Positions 23,634 through 34,381 of a stretch of DNA of 53,228 bases are shown here, one piece after another. The notes under the pieces are model-generated. The model worked only from the letters and a program-made list of their open reading frames with translations. It ran no database searches and was not told where the DNA came from. The number at the start of each line of letters is the position of its first letter. Positions within the stretch are counted from its first letter, which is position 1. Source of the stretch: Oscillibacter sp. MSJ-31 (GTDB taxonomy: Bacteria; Bacillota; Clostridia; Oscillospirales; Oscillospiraceae); NCBI RefSeq assembly GCF_018918025.1, contig NZ_JAHLPT010000016.1, forward strand, positions 1-53,228. The letters are read 5' to 3'. The translations under genes and the position numbers were made by a program.

Positions 23634-23667
23634 GACCTGCGCCGCGCGGCGCAGGTCCGTTCTTTTT
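23634..23667 (+). terminator. Terminator of the M20 amidohydrolase gene
   Basis: Ten-base stem GACCTGCGCC/GGCGCAGGTC with a GCGC loop, then CGTTCTTTTT. Confidence 0.88.
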
Positions 23668-23672
23668 GCTTG

Positions 23673-23751
23673 TTACGGCAATACCGCATAATGGAACAAG
23701 AGCGATTTGCGAGCAAAGCGCCGCGGCTTTCATTGTGCGGTGTTGCCTTAA
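23673..23751. repeat. 79-bp palindromic element (MITE-like)
   Basis: Terminal inverted repeats TTACGGCAATACCGCA (23673-23688) and TGCGGTGTTGCCTTAA (23736-23751) match at 14 of 16 positions. Pairing continues inward, with a second stem GCGATTTGC-GA-GCAAAGCGC in the centre, so the whole element can fold into one branched hairpin. Its right end supplies the stop codon of the CofE-like gene. No protein is encoded. Confidence 0.65.
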
Positions 23752-24452
23752 GCCTTTTTGCGGATGAGGATGAACGGGGTGCATTGCCCCTCCTGCCCCG
23801 CGGGATTGTCGCGCACGATCTCACAGAGCTGCTCGTCCGTCAGCGTGACGTCGCGGCACTTGCCGAGGATCACGCAGTCGATGTCGCTCGCGTCGATGAT
23901 CATAGCCTTCACGCCGGTCTTTTCGTAGATCTCATCGCAGACGCCGGAGGGGTTTTCGGGATTGAGAATACCGTAGTCCACATACTCCTTGAACGAAATA
24001 TCGTAGTCGATCAGACCGTCGATGCCGTCCACCTCGTGTCCGCAGACCTTGTAGAACACGCCCTTCTTGCCGAAGAGCTTTGTCACCGCCGAGCAGAAGG
24101 CCGCCAGCAGCACGCGCGGCAGGCCGCAGATCATAATGATGAGCTGCATCTTGTGCGGCGTACCCGCGCCGGGACCCGCGGGCGTGACGTGTACGAAGCG
24201 GCACAGCAGCTTCGCCCAGAAGCCGGGGTGGATGTCCTTACGGTAGACGATGCGCTTCTGGCACAGGGCGATGACCTTCTCGCTGATGCTCAGCAGGTCG
24301 CCCTCCTCATAGAGCGGCTTGACGTAGCGCTCGATCAGGTCGATATAGTTCTCGCCGATCTGGACGAAATGCGTCTGAATGGCGTGGCGCTGATAGACGC
24401 CGGTTGAGGTCTCGATCTCAACCTTTTTGGACTCATTTGCAACAAATTCCAT
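23748..24452 (-). CDS. CofE-like (F420-0:gamma-glutamyl ligase family) protein
   Basis: 234 residues from ATG 24452, preceded by AAAGAGG; the in-frame bases upstream look non-coding. YQRHAIQTHFVQIGENYIDLIERYV...EGDLLSISEKVIALCQKR matches the start of CofE-type GTP-dependent ligases, and GVCDEIYEKTGVKAMIIDASDIDCVILG the later conserved part. CofE adds glutamates to F420. Clostridia of this kind are not known F420 producers and no other cof gene is seen, so it probably ligates glutamate to another molecule. The last codon lies inside a 79-bp palindromic element. Confidence 0.8.
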   Translation of the reverse strand: MEFVANESKKVEIETSTGVYQRHAIQTHFVQIGENYIDLIERYVKPLYEEGDLLSISEKVIALCQKRIVYRKDIHPGFWAKLLCRFVHVTPAGPGAGTPHKMQLIIMICGLPRVLLAAFCSAVTKLFGKKGVFYKVCGHEVDGIDGLIDYDISFKEYVDYGILNPENPSGVCDEIYEKTGVKAMIIDASDIDCVILGKCRDVTLTDEQLCEIVRDNPAGQEGQCTPFILIRKKA

Positions 24453-24550
24453 GAAAAAATGCCTCTTTCGTGCAGGATGATCAAGTGTGCATTTATTGTA
24501 CCACAAAATCCGCAAAAAGCTACTGTTATTTGCAAAAAGATAAAAATTCG

Positions 24551-24578
24551 GAAAAGCGCGGCGAACGCCGCGCTTTTC
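24551..24578 (-). terminator. Terminator of the hydrogenase operon
   Basis: Thirteen-base perfect stem GAAAAGCGCGGCG/CGCCGCGCTTTTC with an AA loop, directly after the hydrogenase stop codon on the minus strand. ATTTTTAT follows in minus orientation. Confidence 0.8.
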
Positions 24579-24584
24579 GCTTGC

Positions 24585-26332
24585 TTATTGTCCTCTCTGC
24601 GCCTGCGGCATCTCCCATGCCAGATGGTCGGTGTGGAGCAGATGATGCGATTTCTCTCCGAGGGGCTTGCCGAGATAGTCGCGATAGAGCGCCTGCACGT
24701 CAGGATTTTCGTGCGAGAAGCGCAGCGCTTCGCCCTTGTCGAGCCGCCAGAGCACACCGCCGCGTGTCTCCGCCAGCTCCTGCCCGTCATGAATGGGCTG
24801 ACCGCCTCCGCCCGCGCAGCCGCCGGGACAGGCCATGACCTCGACAAAGTCATAGCTGACCTCGCCCCGCTCAAGGGCGTTGAGCAGCTTCCGCGCGTTG
24901 CCGAGTCCGCTCACCACCGCGACCTTCACCTCGCCCGCCGTAGGAATGCTGAAGCTCGCCTCCTTCCAGCCGTCCATGCCGCGCACGGCGGTGAAGGCGT
25001 CGGGATCGGGGTTCTCGCCGGTCACGAGGTAGTACGCCGAGCGGAGCGCGGCGTCCATCACGCCGCCGGTCGCACCGAACACGACCGCCGCGCCCGTGCC
25101 GCTGCCGAGCGGGGAGTCGAACTCCTCCTCCGGCAGATGGACAGGGGAAATGTGGTTCGCGCGGAGCATGATGTCCAGCTCGCGTGTGGTGATGCTCACA
25201 TCGACATCGGGAATGCCGTCCTCACCGCGCATGGTCGGAAGCGCACACTCGCTTTTCTTTGCGACGCACGGCATGATGGACACGACGAACAGCCGCTTGG
25301 GATCAATGCCGATCTTCTCGGCAAAGTAGGTCTTGGCAATGGCGCCGAACATCTGCTGCGGGGACTTCGCGGTGGAAAGCTCCTCTGTCCGCTCGGGGTA
25401 CTGCGACTTGAGGAAGCGCACCCAGCCCGGGCAGCAGGAGGTGAACATCGGCCAGCGGTAGTCCTTTTTGTGCGTGAAGCGTTCGAGAAATTCGCTGCCC
25501 TCCTCCATGATGGTCAGGTCGGCGGCAAAGTCGGTGTCGAACACATAGTTGAAGCCCAGCTCGCGCAGAGCAGCCGCCATGCGCTTGGGCGTGGCAAACT
25601 CCGGCGAAAGGTTGAACTGCTCCGCCCAGGCCGCGCGCACCGCCGGTGCGACCTGCACGACCGTGACGGTGTTGGGGTCGTCGATGGCGTCAAAGACGAT
25701 TCCCGTGTCGTCGCGCTCCCGCAGCGCCGCCGTGGGGCAATGCGTGATGCACTGGCCGCAGTAGGTGCATTCCGTATCCTGGATGCGGCGATTGCGCGAG
25801 GCGTCCACCGTCGCGCGGGAGCCGGTGCCGAGCAGATCCCATATCTTCACGGTCTGTACGTTCTCGCAGATCTGGATGCAGCGCATACACTTCACGCACT
25901 TGTCGTTCTCGCGGATGAGCGGCGTGGAGTAGTCCACCGCCTCCCGGCGCAGCTTGGTGGGATAGTGCTCGCCGCGCATATTGAAGTCGTTCGCGAGCGA
26001 CTGCAGCGTGCAGTTGCCGCTGCGCGAGCAGCTCGTGCAGCTCGTGTCGTGCTCGGAGAGGATCAGCCGCAGGTTGGCGCGGCGCGCCTCGCGCGCCATG
26101 GGGCTGTTGGTAAAGACCTCCATGCCGTCCGCCACCACATTGTCGCACGCGGGGACAAGGCGCTCCATGCCCTTGACCTCCACGCAGCACAGACGGCAGG
26201 CAGCGATCTCGTTGACGTCCTTTAAGTAGCAGAGCGTCGGAATGTTGATGTTGAGCATTCGCGCGGCCTCGAGGATCGTGGTCGTCTCGGGCACCGTGAT
26301 GCTCTTATGGTCGATGGTCAGCGTCACATTCT

Positions 26333-26339
<7 letters not shown>
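24585..26339 (-). CDS. hydA: [FeFe] hydrogenase, group A, monomer-type catalytic subunit
   Basis: 584 residues from ATG 26339, overlapping the upstream gene by 7 bp. Order: [2Fe-2S] ferredoxin domain (C37, C48-C51, C65), His/Cys 4Fe-4S cluster (H97, C101, C104, C110), two 4Fe-4S clusters (CVKCMRCIQIC about 148-158, CTYCGQCITHC about 191-201), then the H-cluster domain with L1 TSCCPGW (300-306), L2 MPCVAKKSE (356-364) and L3 EVMACPGGCAGGGGQP (500-515). All H-cluster cysteines are present; L2 deviates from the usual MPCTAKKFE. It makes or oxidises H2, exchanging electrons with the flavoprotein encoded just upstream and with ferredoxin from PFOR. No hydE/F/G maturases are in the window. Confidence 0.95.
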
Positions 26340-28168
<1,829 letters not shown>

Positions 28169-28192
28169 AACCTTCACACCTTTCCGAATCGC

Positions 28193-28223
28193 AAAACGCG
28201 GGCACATCCTATGGCGCGCCCGC
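28193..28223 (-). promoter_or_regulatory. Leader hairpin of the hydrogenase operon (attenuator-like)
   Basis: On the minus strand GCGGGC/GCCCGC with a 14-base loop is followed by GTTTTG, directly after the promoter and before the start codon. Placement and T-tract resemble an attenuator, but the stem is only six pairs plus GC flanks. Confidence 0.45.
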
Positions 28224-28232
28224 TGTCTTTTA

Positions 28233-28262
28233 ATTATAGAACATTTCTATAGGTGATGTAAA
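28233..28262 (-). promoter_or_regulatory. Promoter of the hydrogenase operon
   Basis: Minus strand TTTACA (complement of 28257-28262), 18 bp, perfect TATAAT (complement of 28233-28238). Confidence 0.75.
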
Positions 28263-28318
28263 GATAAATTTTTTATACAAATCGCCAAAAATGTAGGCTG
28301 TCTCTGCCTTTCTCCGCG

Positions 28319-28350
28319 CAAAAAGGAGGGCTGCCCTTCGGCAGCCCTCC
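28319..28350 (-). terminator. Terminator of the PFOR gene
   Basis: Eleven-base stem GGAGGGCTGCC/GGCAGCCCTCC with a four-base loop, followed by TTTTTG on the minus strand, 15 bp after the stop codon. Confidence 0.88.
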
Positions 28351-28365
28351 TGAATGGGACCTTGC

Positions 28366-31300
28366 TTACTTCTTGTCGTACATATCAATGAGCTTGACGA
28401 GGTGCTCGTAGCGCTCCTTGGCGGCTTCCTCGTTGCGGGCAAACAGGGTGTCGGCGCGCTCGGGGAACTCGCGGGTCAGGCGGCTGTAACGGGCCTCGTT
28501 CATCAGGAACTCCTGATAGCCGCCCGCAGGCGCCTTGGAGTCGAGGGTGAACTTCTGCTCGGCAGCGGGGTTGAAGCGGAACAGGTTCCAGTAACCGCAC
28601 TCGACGGCCTTCTTCATTTCCTTCTGGCAGTTCATCATGCCGCCCTTGATGGAGTGCATCTCGCAGGGGCTGTAGCCGATGATGAGGGACGGGCCGGGAT
28701 AAGCCTCGGCCTCGCAGATGGCCTTGATGGTCTGCGCGGGGTTGGCGCCCATGGCGACCTGCGCGACGTAGACGTAGCCATACTGCATCGCGATCTCGGA
28801 GAGGCTCTTCTTCTTGGTCTCCTTACCGGCTGCCGCAAACTGCGCGACCTGACCGATGTTGGAAGCCTTGGACGCCTGTCCGCCGGTATTGGAGTAGACC
28901 TCGGTATCAAAGACGAAGATGTTGACGTCCTTGTTCTGGGCGATGACGTGGTCGAGACCGCCGTAACCGATATCGTAGGCCCAGCCGTCGCCGCCGAAGA
29001 TCCACTGGGACTTCTTGGCGAGGTATTCCTTCTTGTCGAGAATCTCGGCGACCAGCTTGCAGGCGGCGCAGTCACAGAACTTCTCGCCCTTGGCCTTGAG
29101 CTCGGCGGCGTGCTCAGCAAACTGCGGAACAGCGGCAAGCTCGTCGACGGTGGCGATGCTCGCCATCAGCGCGGCAACATAAGCCTTGGTCGCCTCGGCG
29201 TTGGCCTTGCCGTCGGTGAAGGTGTCGAGCCACTTCTGCGCGGCTTCCTTGAGCTCGGGACGCGCCCACTCGACAGCGATCAGCTCGCGGGTCTTGTCGG
29301 CAAGATCCTCACGGAGCTTCTCCTGACCGATGAACATACCGAAGCCATGCTCGGCATTGTCCTCGAACAGGGAGTTGCACCACGCGGGACCGTGGCCGTT
29401 CTTATCCGTGCAGTACGGGGAGGTAGCGCCGGGGCCGCCCCAAATGGACGAGCAGCCGGTGGCGTTGGAGATGTACATACGGTCGCCGAAGAGCTGGGTG
29501 ATGAGACGCGCGTAGCTCGTCTCGGCGCAGCCGGCGCAGGAGCCGGAGAACTCGAGCATGGGCTGCATGAACTGGCTGCCCTTGACGGTGGTATCCTGCA
29601 TATCGGCCTTGGGCGCGACCTCGTCGACGCAGTAGTCGAAGACCTCCTGCTGCTTGAGCTCGCCCTCCTGCGGGACCATGGTCAGCGCGCCGACCGGGCA
29701 CTGGCCGATGCAGACGCCGCAGCCCATGCAGTCGAGCGGGGAGATGGCCATGGTGTACTTATAGACGCCCTTGCCCTTACCGGCCTTGATGTCAACGATC
29801 TTGGCAGCGGCGGGAGCGTTCTTGGCCTCCTCCTCAGTGAGAGCGAAGGGACGGATGGTAGCGTGCGGGCAGACGTAGGCACAGTTGTTGCACTGGATGC
29901 ACTTGGTCTCGTCCCAGGTGGGAACGGAGACGGCGACGCCGCGCTTCTCGTAAGCGGCAGCACCCAGCTCCCACTGGCCGTCCACGTGCGGCATGAAGGC
30001 GGAAACCGGCAGGCTGTCGCCGTCCATGCGGTCGATGGGGTCGAGAATGTCCTTGACCTGCTTGACCAGCTCCGGCTTACCCTTGAGCACCTCGGCCTTG
30101 TCCTCGTCCACGGCGTTGGCCCAGTCGGCGGGAACGTCGATCTTCTTGTAGGCGGTGGCGCCGAGGTCGATGGCCTTGTGGTTCATATCGACGATGTCCT
30201 GGCCCTTCTTCAGGTAGGAGTGCGTCGCGGCATCCTTCATGTACTGGATGGCCTGCTCCTCGGGCATGACCTTGGCGAGGGAGAAGAACGCGGACTGAAG
30301 GATGGTGTTGTTGCGCTTGCCCATGCCGATCTCGATGGCGAGGTCGATGGCGTTGATGGTGTAGAGCTGGATGTTATTCCTGGCGATGTAGCGCTTGGCG
30401 TCCGCGTTGAGGTGATGGTTCAGCTCATCGAAATCCCACTGGCAGTTGATCATGAACACGCCGCCGGGCTTGACGTCGTCGACCATCTTGAAGCCCTTGA
30501 TGATGTAGCTGGGGTTGTGGCAGGCGACAAAGTCAGCCTTGTTGATGTAGTAGGGGCTCTTGATGGGCTTGTCGCCGAAGCGCAGGTGGCTGATGGTCAC
30601 GCCGCCGGTCTTCTTGGAGTCATACTGGAAGTAGGCCTGAACGTACTTGTCGGTATGGTCGCCGATGATCTTGATGGAGTTCTTGTTCGCGCCGACGGTA
30701 CCGTCGCCGCCGAGACCCCAGAACTTGCACTCGATGGTGCCTTCCGCCGCGGTGTTCGGGCAGTTCTTGTCCTCGGGGAGGGAGAGGCCGGTCACGTCAT
30801 CGACGATGCCGATGGTGAACTGACGCTTCATCTCGTCCTTCTTCAGCTCGCTGTAAACGGCGAAGACGGAAGCGGGCGGGGTATCCTTGGAGCCGAGACC
30901 GTAACGGCCGCCGATGACCTGAATGTCGGTCTTGCCGGCGTTGGCGAGCGCGGTGACGACGTCGAGGTACAGGGGCTCACCCTGTGCGCCGGGCTCCTTG
31001 GTGCGGTCGAGGACAGCGATCTTCTTGCAGGTCGCGGGAATGGCCTCGATCAGGCGCTCGGCCTTGAACGGACGGTACAGGCGGACCTTGATGAGACCGA
31101 CCTTTTCGCCGTGGGCGTTGAGGTAGTCGATAACCTCCTCGGCCACGTCGCAGATGGAGCCCATCGCGATGATGACGCGGTCGGCGTCGGGCGCGCCGTA
31201 GTAGTTGAACAGCTTATAGTCGGTGCCGAGCTTGGCGTTGATCTTGTCCATGTAGGACTCAACGACCTCGGGCAGCGCGTCATAATACTGGTTGCAGGCT

Positions 31301-31989
31301 TCACGATGCTGGAAGAAGGTATCGCCGTTCTCGTGGGAGCCGCGCATATGGGGATGCTCGGGATTGAGGGCGTGCTCACGGAAGGCCTTGACGGCGTCCA
31401 TGTCGCACATCTCGGCGAGGTCCTTATAATCCCAGACCGCGATCTTCTGGATCTCGTGGCTGGTGCGGAAGCCGTCGAAGAAGTTGATGAAGGGGACCTT
31501 GCCGGTCAGCGCCGCGAGATGGGCGACCGGGCTGAGGTCCATGACCTCCTGCACGTTGCCCTCGCAGAGCATGGCAAAGCCGGTCTGGCGGCAGGCCATC
31601 ACGTCGGAATGGTCACCGAAGATGTTCAGCGCGTGGGTAGAAACGGTACGTGCGGAAACATGGAACACGCAGGGAAGCTGCTCGGCAGCGATCTTGTACA
31701 TATTGGGGATCATCAGCAGCAGGCCCTGAGACGCCGTGTACGTGGTCGTCAGAGCGCCGGTGCCGAGGGAGCCGTGCACCGCGCCGGCCGCGCCAGCCTC
31801 GGACTGCATCTCGACGACCTTCACGCGGGTGCCGAAGATGTTCTTCAATCCGTTGGCGCTCCACTGGTCAACAAAGTCGGCCATGGGGCTCGAGGGGGTG
31901 ATGGGGTAAATCGCGGCAACTTCGCTGAACGCATAGGATACATGCGCGGCAGCGTTATTACCGTCCATGGACTTCATTTTTCTTGCCAT
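28366..31989 (-). CDS. nifJ: Pyruvate:ferredoxin (flavodoxin) oxidoreductase
   Basis: 1207 residues, the single-chain PFOR length. The start has a perfect AGGAGG. Domains in order: alpha domain with the YAFSEVAAIYPITPSSPMAD motif near the N-terminus; transketolase C-like domain; gamma domain (FWGLGGDGTVGANKNSIKIIG); two 4Fe-4S ferredoxin motifs (CIQCNNCAYVCPH and CMGCGVCIGQCPVGAL, about residues 690-770); and the TPP-binding beta domain with CAGCAETSYARLITQLFG and GDGWAYDIGYGGLDHV. It oxidises pyruvate to acetyl-CoA and CO2, reducing ferredoxin, which feeds the hydrogenase encoded next door but on its own transcript. Confidence 0.97.
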   Translation of the reverse strand: MARKMKSMDGNNAAAHVSYAFSEVAAIYPITPSSPMADFVDQWSANGLKNIFGTRVKVVEMQSEAGAAGAVHGSLGTGALTTTYTASQGLLLMIPNMYKIAAEQLPCVFHVSARTVSTHALNIFGDHSDVMACRQTGFAMLCEGNVQEVMDLSPVAHLAALTGKVPFINFFDGFRTSHEIQKIAVWDYKDLAEMCDMDAVKAFREHALNPEHPHMRGSHENGDTFFQHREACNQYYDALPEVVESYMDKINAKLGTDYKLFNYYGAPDADRVIIAMGSICDVAEEVIDYLNAHGEKVGLIKVRLYRPFKAERLIEAIPATCKKIAVLDRTKEPGAQGEPLYLDVVTALANAGKTDIQVIGGRYGLGSKDTPPASVFAVYSELKKDEMKRQFTIGIVDDVTGLSLPEDKNCPNTAAEGTIECKFWGLGGDGTVGANKNSIKIIGDHTDKYVQAYFQYDSKKTGGVTISHLRFGDKPIKSPYYINKADFVACHNPSYIIKGFKMVDDVKPGGVFMINCQWDFDELNHHLNADAKRYIARNNIQLYTINAIDLAIEIGMGKRNNTILQSAFFSLAKVMPEEQAIQYMKDAATHSYLKKGQDIVDMNHKAIDLGATAYKKIDVPADWANAVDEDKAEVLKGKPELVKQVKDILDPIDRMDGDSLPVSAFMPHVDGQWELGAAAYEKRGVAVSVPTWDETKCIQCNNCAYVCPHATIRPFALTEEEAKNAPAAAKIVDIKAGKGKGVYKYTMAISPLDCMGCGVCIGQCPVGALTMVPQEGELKQQEVFDYCVDEVAPKADMQDTTVKGSQFMQPMLEFSGSCAGCAETSYARLITQLFGDRMYISNATGCSSIWGGPGATSPYCTDKNGHGPAWCNSLFEDNAEHGFGMFIGQEKLREDLADKTRELIAVEWARPELKEAAQKWLDTFTDGKANAEATKAYVAALMASIATVDELAAVPQFAEHAAELKAKGEKFCDCAACKLVAEILDKKEYLAKKSQWIFGGDGWAYDIGYGGLDHVIAQNKDVNIFVFDTEVYSNTGGQASKASNIGQVAQFAAAGKETKKKSLSEIAMQYGYVYVAQVAMGANPAQTIKAICEAEAYPGPSLIIGYSPCEMHSIKGGMMNCQKEMKKAVECGYWNLFRFNPAAEQKFTLDSKAPAGGYQEFLMNEARYSRLTREFPERADTLFARNEEAAKERYEHLVKLIDMYDKK

Positions 31990-32063
31990 AAATGAAACCT
32001 CCTGTTATATTCGCCGCCGGGGAGCGGCGTTTTTCGCGTCATTACGCAAAAACTGACGCTATT

Positions 32064-32092
32064 ATCATAGCACGATTTTCACCCGCTGTAAA
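32064..32092 (-). promoter_or_regulatory. Promoter of PFOR
   Basis: Minus strand TTTACA (complement of 32087-32092), 17 bp, TATGAT (complement of 32064-32069). Leader about 70 nt. The rest of 32093-32246 is AT-rich with no gene seen. Confidence 0.75.
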
Positions 32093-32246
32093 CGTCACTT
32101 TCGCAAAAAACATTCATTTTTTTGCAGGATTTTATTTACATTTGGTAAGACTCTCCACATTTTTGCAATTAAATATTCAAAACATTTAATATTAACTCCT
32201 GTTTTGCAGGATATCATTCCTTTCCCCTCCGCGCCCCGCGCCGCGC

Positions 32247-32275
32247 TTGCCTTATGCGGCAAACTGTGGTAAACT
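32247..32275 (+). promoter_or_regulatory. Promoter of the comM-thiI-cinA operon
   Basis: TTGCCT (32247-32252), 17 bp, TAAACT (32270-32275), 37 bp before comM. Confidence 0.65.
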
Positions 32276-32312
32276 GAAAATAAGAAAACAGGCAAGGAAA
32301 GGACGGCAGCGT

Positions 32313-33836
32313 ATGGTCACAACGGTGCGTTCCCTCGGTTTGCAGGGCATTTCCGGTTATGAGGTCACGGTGGAGTGCTTCCTCTCGGGCGGGCTTCCCG
32401 CATTCGACGTGGTCGGCCTCGGCGACACGGCGGTGAAGGAGGCGCGCGAGCGCGTCCGCGCGGCGATCAAAAACTGCGGAGCGAAGTTCCCCGTCAGCCG
32501 CATCACGGTCAACCTTGCGCCCGCGAACCTGAAGAAAGAGGGCACGGTCTACGACCTTCCGCTGCTGCTCGGTATCCTCGCGGGCGAGGGTGAGATCGAC
32601 GCGCCGGACCCGGCCTCCGCGTTCATCGGTGAGCTGTCGCTCACCGGCGCGCTGCGCCCCATCAGCGGTGTGCTGCCGATGGCGATGGCTGCGGCGCGTG
32701 CGGGCGTGAAGACCCTTTATGTCCCTGCGGCGAACGCCGCCGAGGCGACGCTGGCCGCAGGCCTGACCGTCTACGGCGTGGAAAACGCGCCGCAGCTTCT
32801 GCGCCATCTGCGCGGCGAGGAGCGGCTCTCCCCTGCGCAGCGCTGGGAGCCGACGGTCGAGGCGGACAGCGTTCCCGATTTCGCCGACGTCATGGGACAG
32901 GAGAATGTCAAGCGCGCGCTGGAGATCGCCGCCGCAGGCTCCCACAACGTGCTCCTCATCGGCTCGCCCGGTGCGGGCAAGTCCATGCTCGCGCGGCGTC
33001 TGCCCTCCATTCTCCCCGACATGACGCACGAGGAGGCGTTGGAGTCCACCGAGATCTGGTCGGTCGCGGGACTGACCGACAGCAAGCACCCCATGCTCAC
33101 GCAGCGCCCGTTCCGCTCTCCGCATCACACGCTTTCCGCCGCAGCCATGTCCGGCGGCGGCAGGGCGCTCTCTCCCGGTGAGATTTCCCTCGCCCACCAC
33201 GGCGTGCTGTTTTTGGACGAGTTTCCCGAGTTCCACCGCGATGTGCTTGAATCCCTCCGCGCGCCGCTCGAGGACGGCGAGGTGACCATCACCCGCGCCG
33301 CGGGCAGCGTCACGCTGCCGAGCCGCTTCATGCTCGTGGGCGCCATGAATCCCTGCCGCTGCGGCTGGTACGGGCATCCCTCCGGGCGCTGCCGCTGCTC
33401 ACAGAAGGACGTGGAGAAATACGTCTCCAAAATTTCCGGCCCGCTGCTCGACCGCATGGACTTACAGGTCAGCGTCCCCTCGGTGGAGTTTGAGGCCATG
33501 CGCCGCCGCGAAAAGGCGGAGTCCTCCGCCGCCGTGCGCGAGCGCGTCAACGCCGCGCGGGACATTCAGAAAAAGCGCTTCGCCGGCACGCCCATCACCT
33601 GCAATGCCTACATGACCGCGCCGATGGTCGGCGAATTCTGTCGACTCGACGCCGCGGGTGAAAAACTCCTCAAGGGCGCGTTCGACCGCCTCGGGCTCAC
33701 CGCCCGCAGCCACGATAAGCTGCTGCGCGTCGCGCGCACCATTGCCGACCTCGACGGCAGCGAGAGGATCGAGAGCTTCCACCTTGCCGAGGCCATCCAG
33801 TACCGCAACACCGACATTCTGAGAGGAGAAGGATAA
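32313..33836 (+). CDS. comM: YifB/ComM family Mg-chelatase-like AAA+ ATPase
   Basis: 507 residues from ATG 32313 with AAGGA upstream. The N-terminal ChlI-like domain has GISGYEVTVECFLSGGLPAFDVVGLGDTAVKEARERVRAA. The AAA+ core follows: Walker A GSPGAGKSM (about 220), FRSPHHTLSAAAMSGGG, Walker B GVLFLDEFPEF (about 300), and NPCRCGWYGHP, which includes Cys pairs typical of YifB. The C-terminal Mg-chelatase domain ends HLAEAIQYRN. ComM is a branch-migration helicase for natural transformation; the role in Clostridia is less clear. It shares an operon with the next three genes. Confidence 0.93.
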   Translation: MVTTVRSLGLQGISGYEVTVECFLSGGLPAFDVVGLGDTAVKEARERVRAAIKNCGAKFPVSRITVNLAPANLKKEGTVYDLPLLLGILAGEGEIDAPDPASAFIGELSLTGALRPISGVLPMAMAAARAGVKTLYVPAANAAEATLAAGLTVYGVENAPQLLRHLRGEERLSPAQRWEPTVEADSVPDFADVMGQENVKRALEIAAAGSHNVLLIGSPGAGKSMLARRLPSILPDMTHEEALESTEIWSVAGLTDSKHPMLTQRPFRSPHHTLSAAAMSGGGRALSPGEISLAHHGVLFLDEFPEFHRDVLESLRAPLEDGEVTITRAAGSVTLPSRFMLVGAMNPCRCGWYGHPSGRCRCSQKDVEKYVSKISGPLLDRMDLQVSVPSVEFEAMRRREKAESSAAVRERVNAARDIQKKRFAGTPITCNAYMTAPMVGEFCRLDAAGEKLLKGAFDRLGLTARSHDKLLRVARTIADLDGSERIESFHLAEAIQYRNTDILRGEG

Positions 33837-34381
33837 TGAAAAGGTACTATGCTATGCGTCTTTCCGGCACGATCCTGCTCGCCCACCTGGCGCTCTGCGC
33901 CGCATTCCTCCTGCTGCTTATCGCTGCATCCGGCTCAACATCGGCCTTTACGTTCCGCTCGCCCTACGGACTTGTATTGGGGCTGCTGTTCATCGGGTTA
34001 CCGGCGTTTGCCTTTGGCTGGGGGCTGCGGTCGGCGAAGGACCCCTTTGACAAAAAGCTCTGCTGGAATGCCGCGATGGTGCTCTATGTACTTAACGCGG
34101 CCGCTTTCCTGCTTGCGCCGGAGTTCGGCACCGGGAATGTGATCGCTATGTGGTGGGGGATGCCGATGGCTCCCGCGCTCGCGGGACTGAACGCATTTGC
34201 CGCGCCGCAGTCCGCCCTCTATCTTTTCGGCGGCGCGCTGCTCGCCGCCGTCGAGCCGCTGTGTCTGACGCTCGGCCTGCTCTCCGGTAAGCGCACAGAG
34301 AACGAAATCAAAAATAATACCGGCGCTCCCGCCGAGGCAGCGGAGCACACGGACGATAAGGAGAAGAACCCCCATGCGTGA
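33836..34381 (+). CDS. Membrane protein of unknown function
   Basis: 181 residues. The ATG overlaps the comM stop by one base. Four hydrophobic segments are visible (about residues 10-32, 45-65, 76-94 and 125-148), followed by a hydrophilic, charged C-terminal tail (GKRTENEIKNNTGAPAEAAEHTDDKEK). No catalytic motif or family was recognised. It is sandwiched between comM and thiI with overlaps on both sides, so it belongs to the same transcript. Confidence 0.75.
   Translation: MKRYYAMRLSGTILLAHLALCAAFLLLLIAASGSTSAFTFRSPYGLVLGLLFIGLPAFAFGWGLRSAKDPFDKKLCWNAAMVLYVLNAAAFLLAPEFGTGNVIAMWWGMPMAPALAGLNAFAAPQSALYLFGGALLAAVEPLCLTLGLLSGKRTENEIKNNTGAPAEAAEHTDDKEKNPHA

Noticed and set aside
28354-31995. 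A 1213-codon open frame on the plus strand opposite nifJ
   Set aside because: It is the antisense mirror of a high-GC gene with low stop-codon density; residues are mostly Val/Leu/Gly/Asp/His with no domain, while the minus strand encodes complete PFOR with all motifs.
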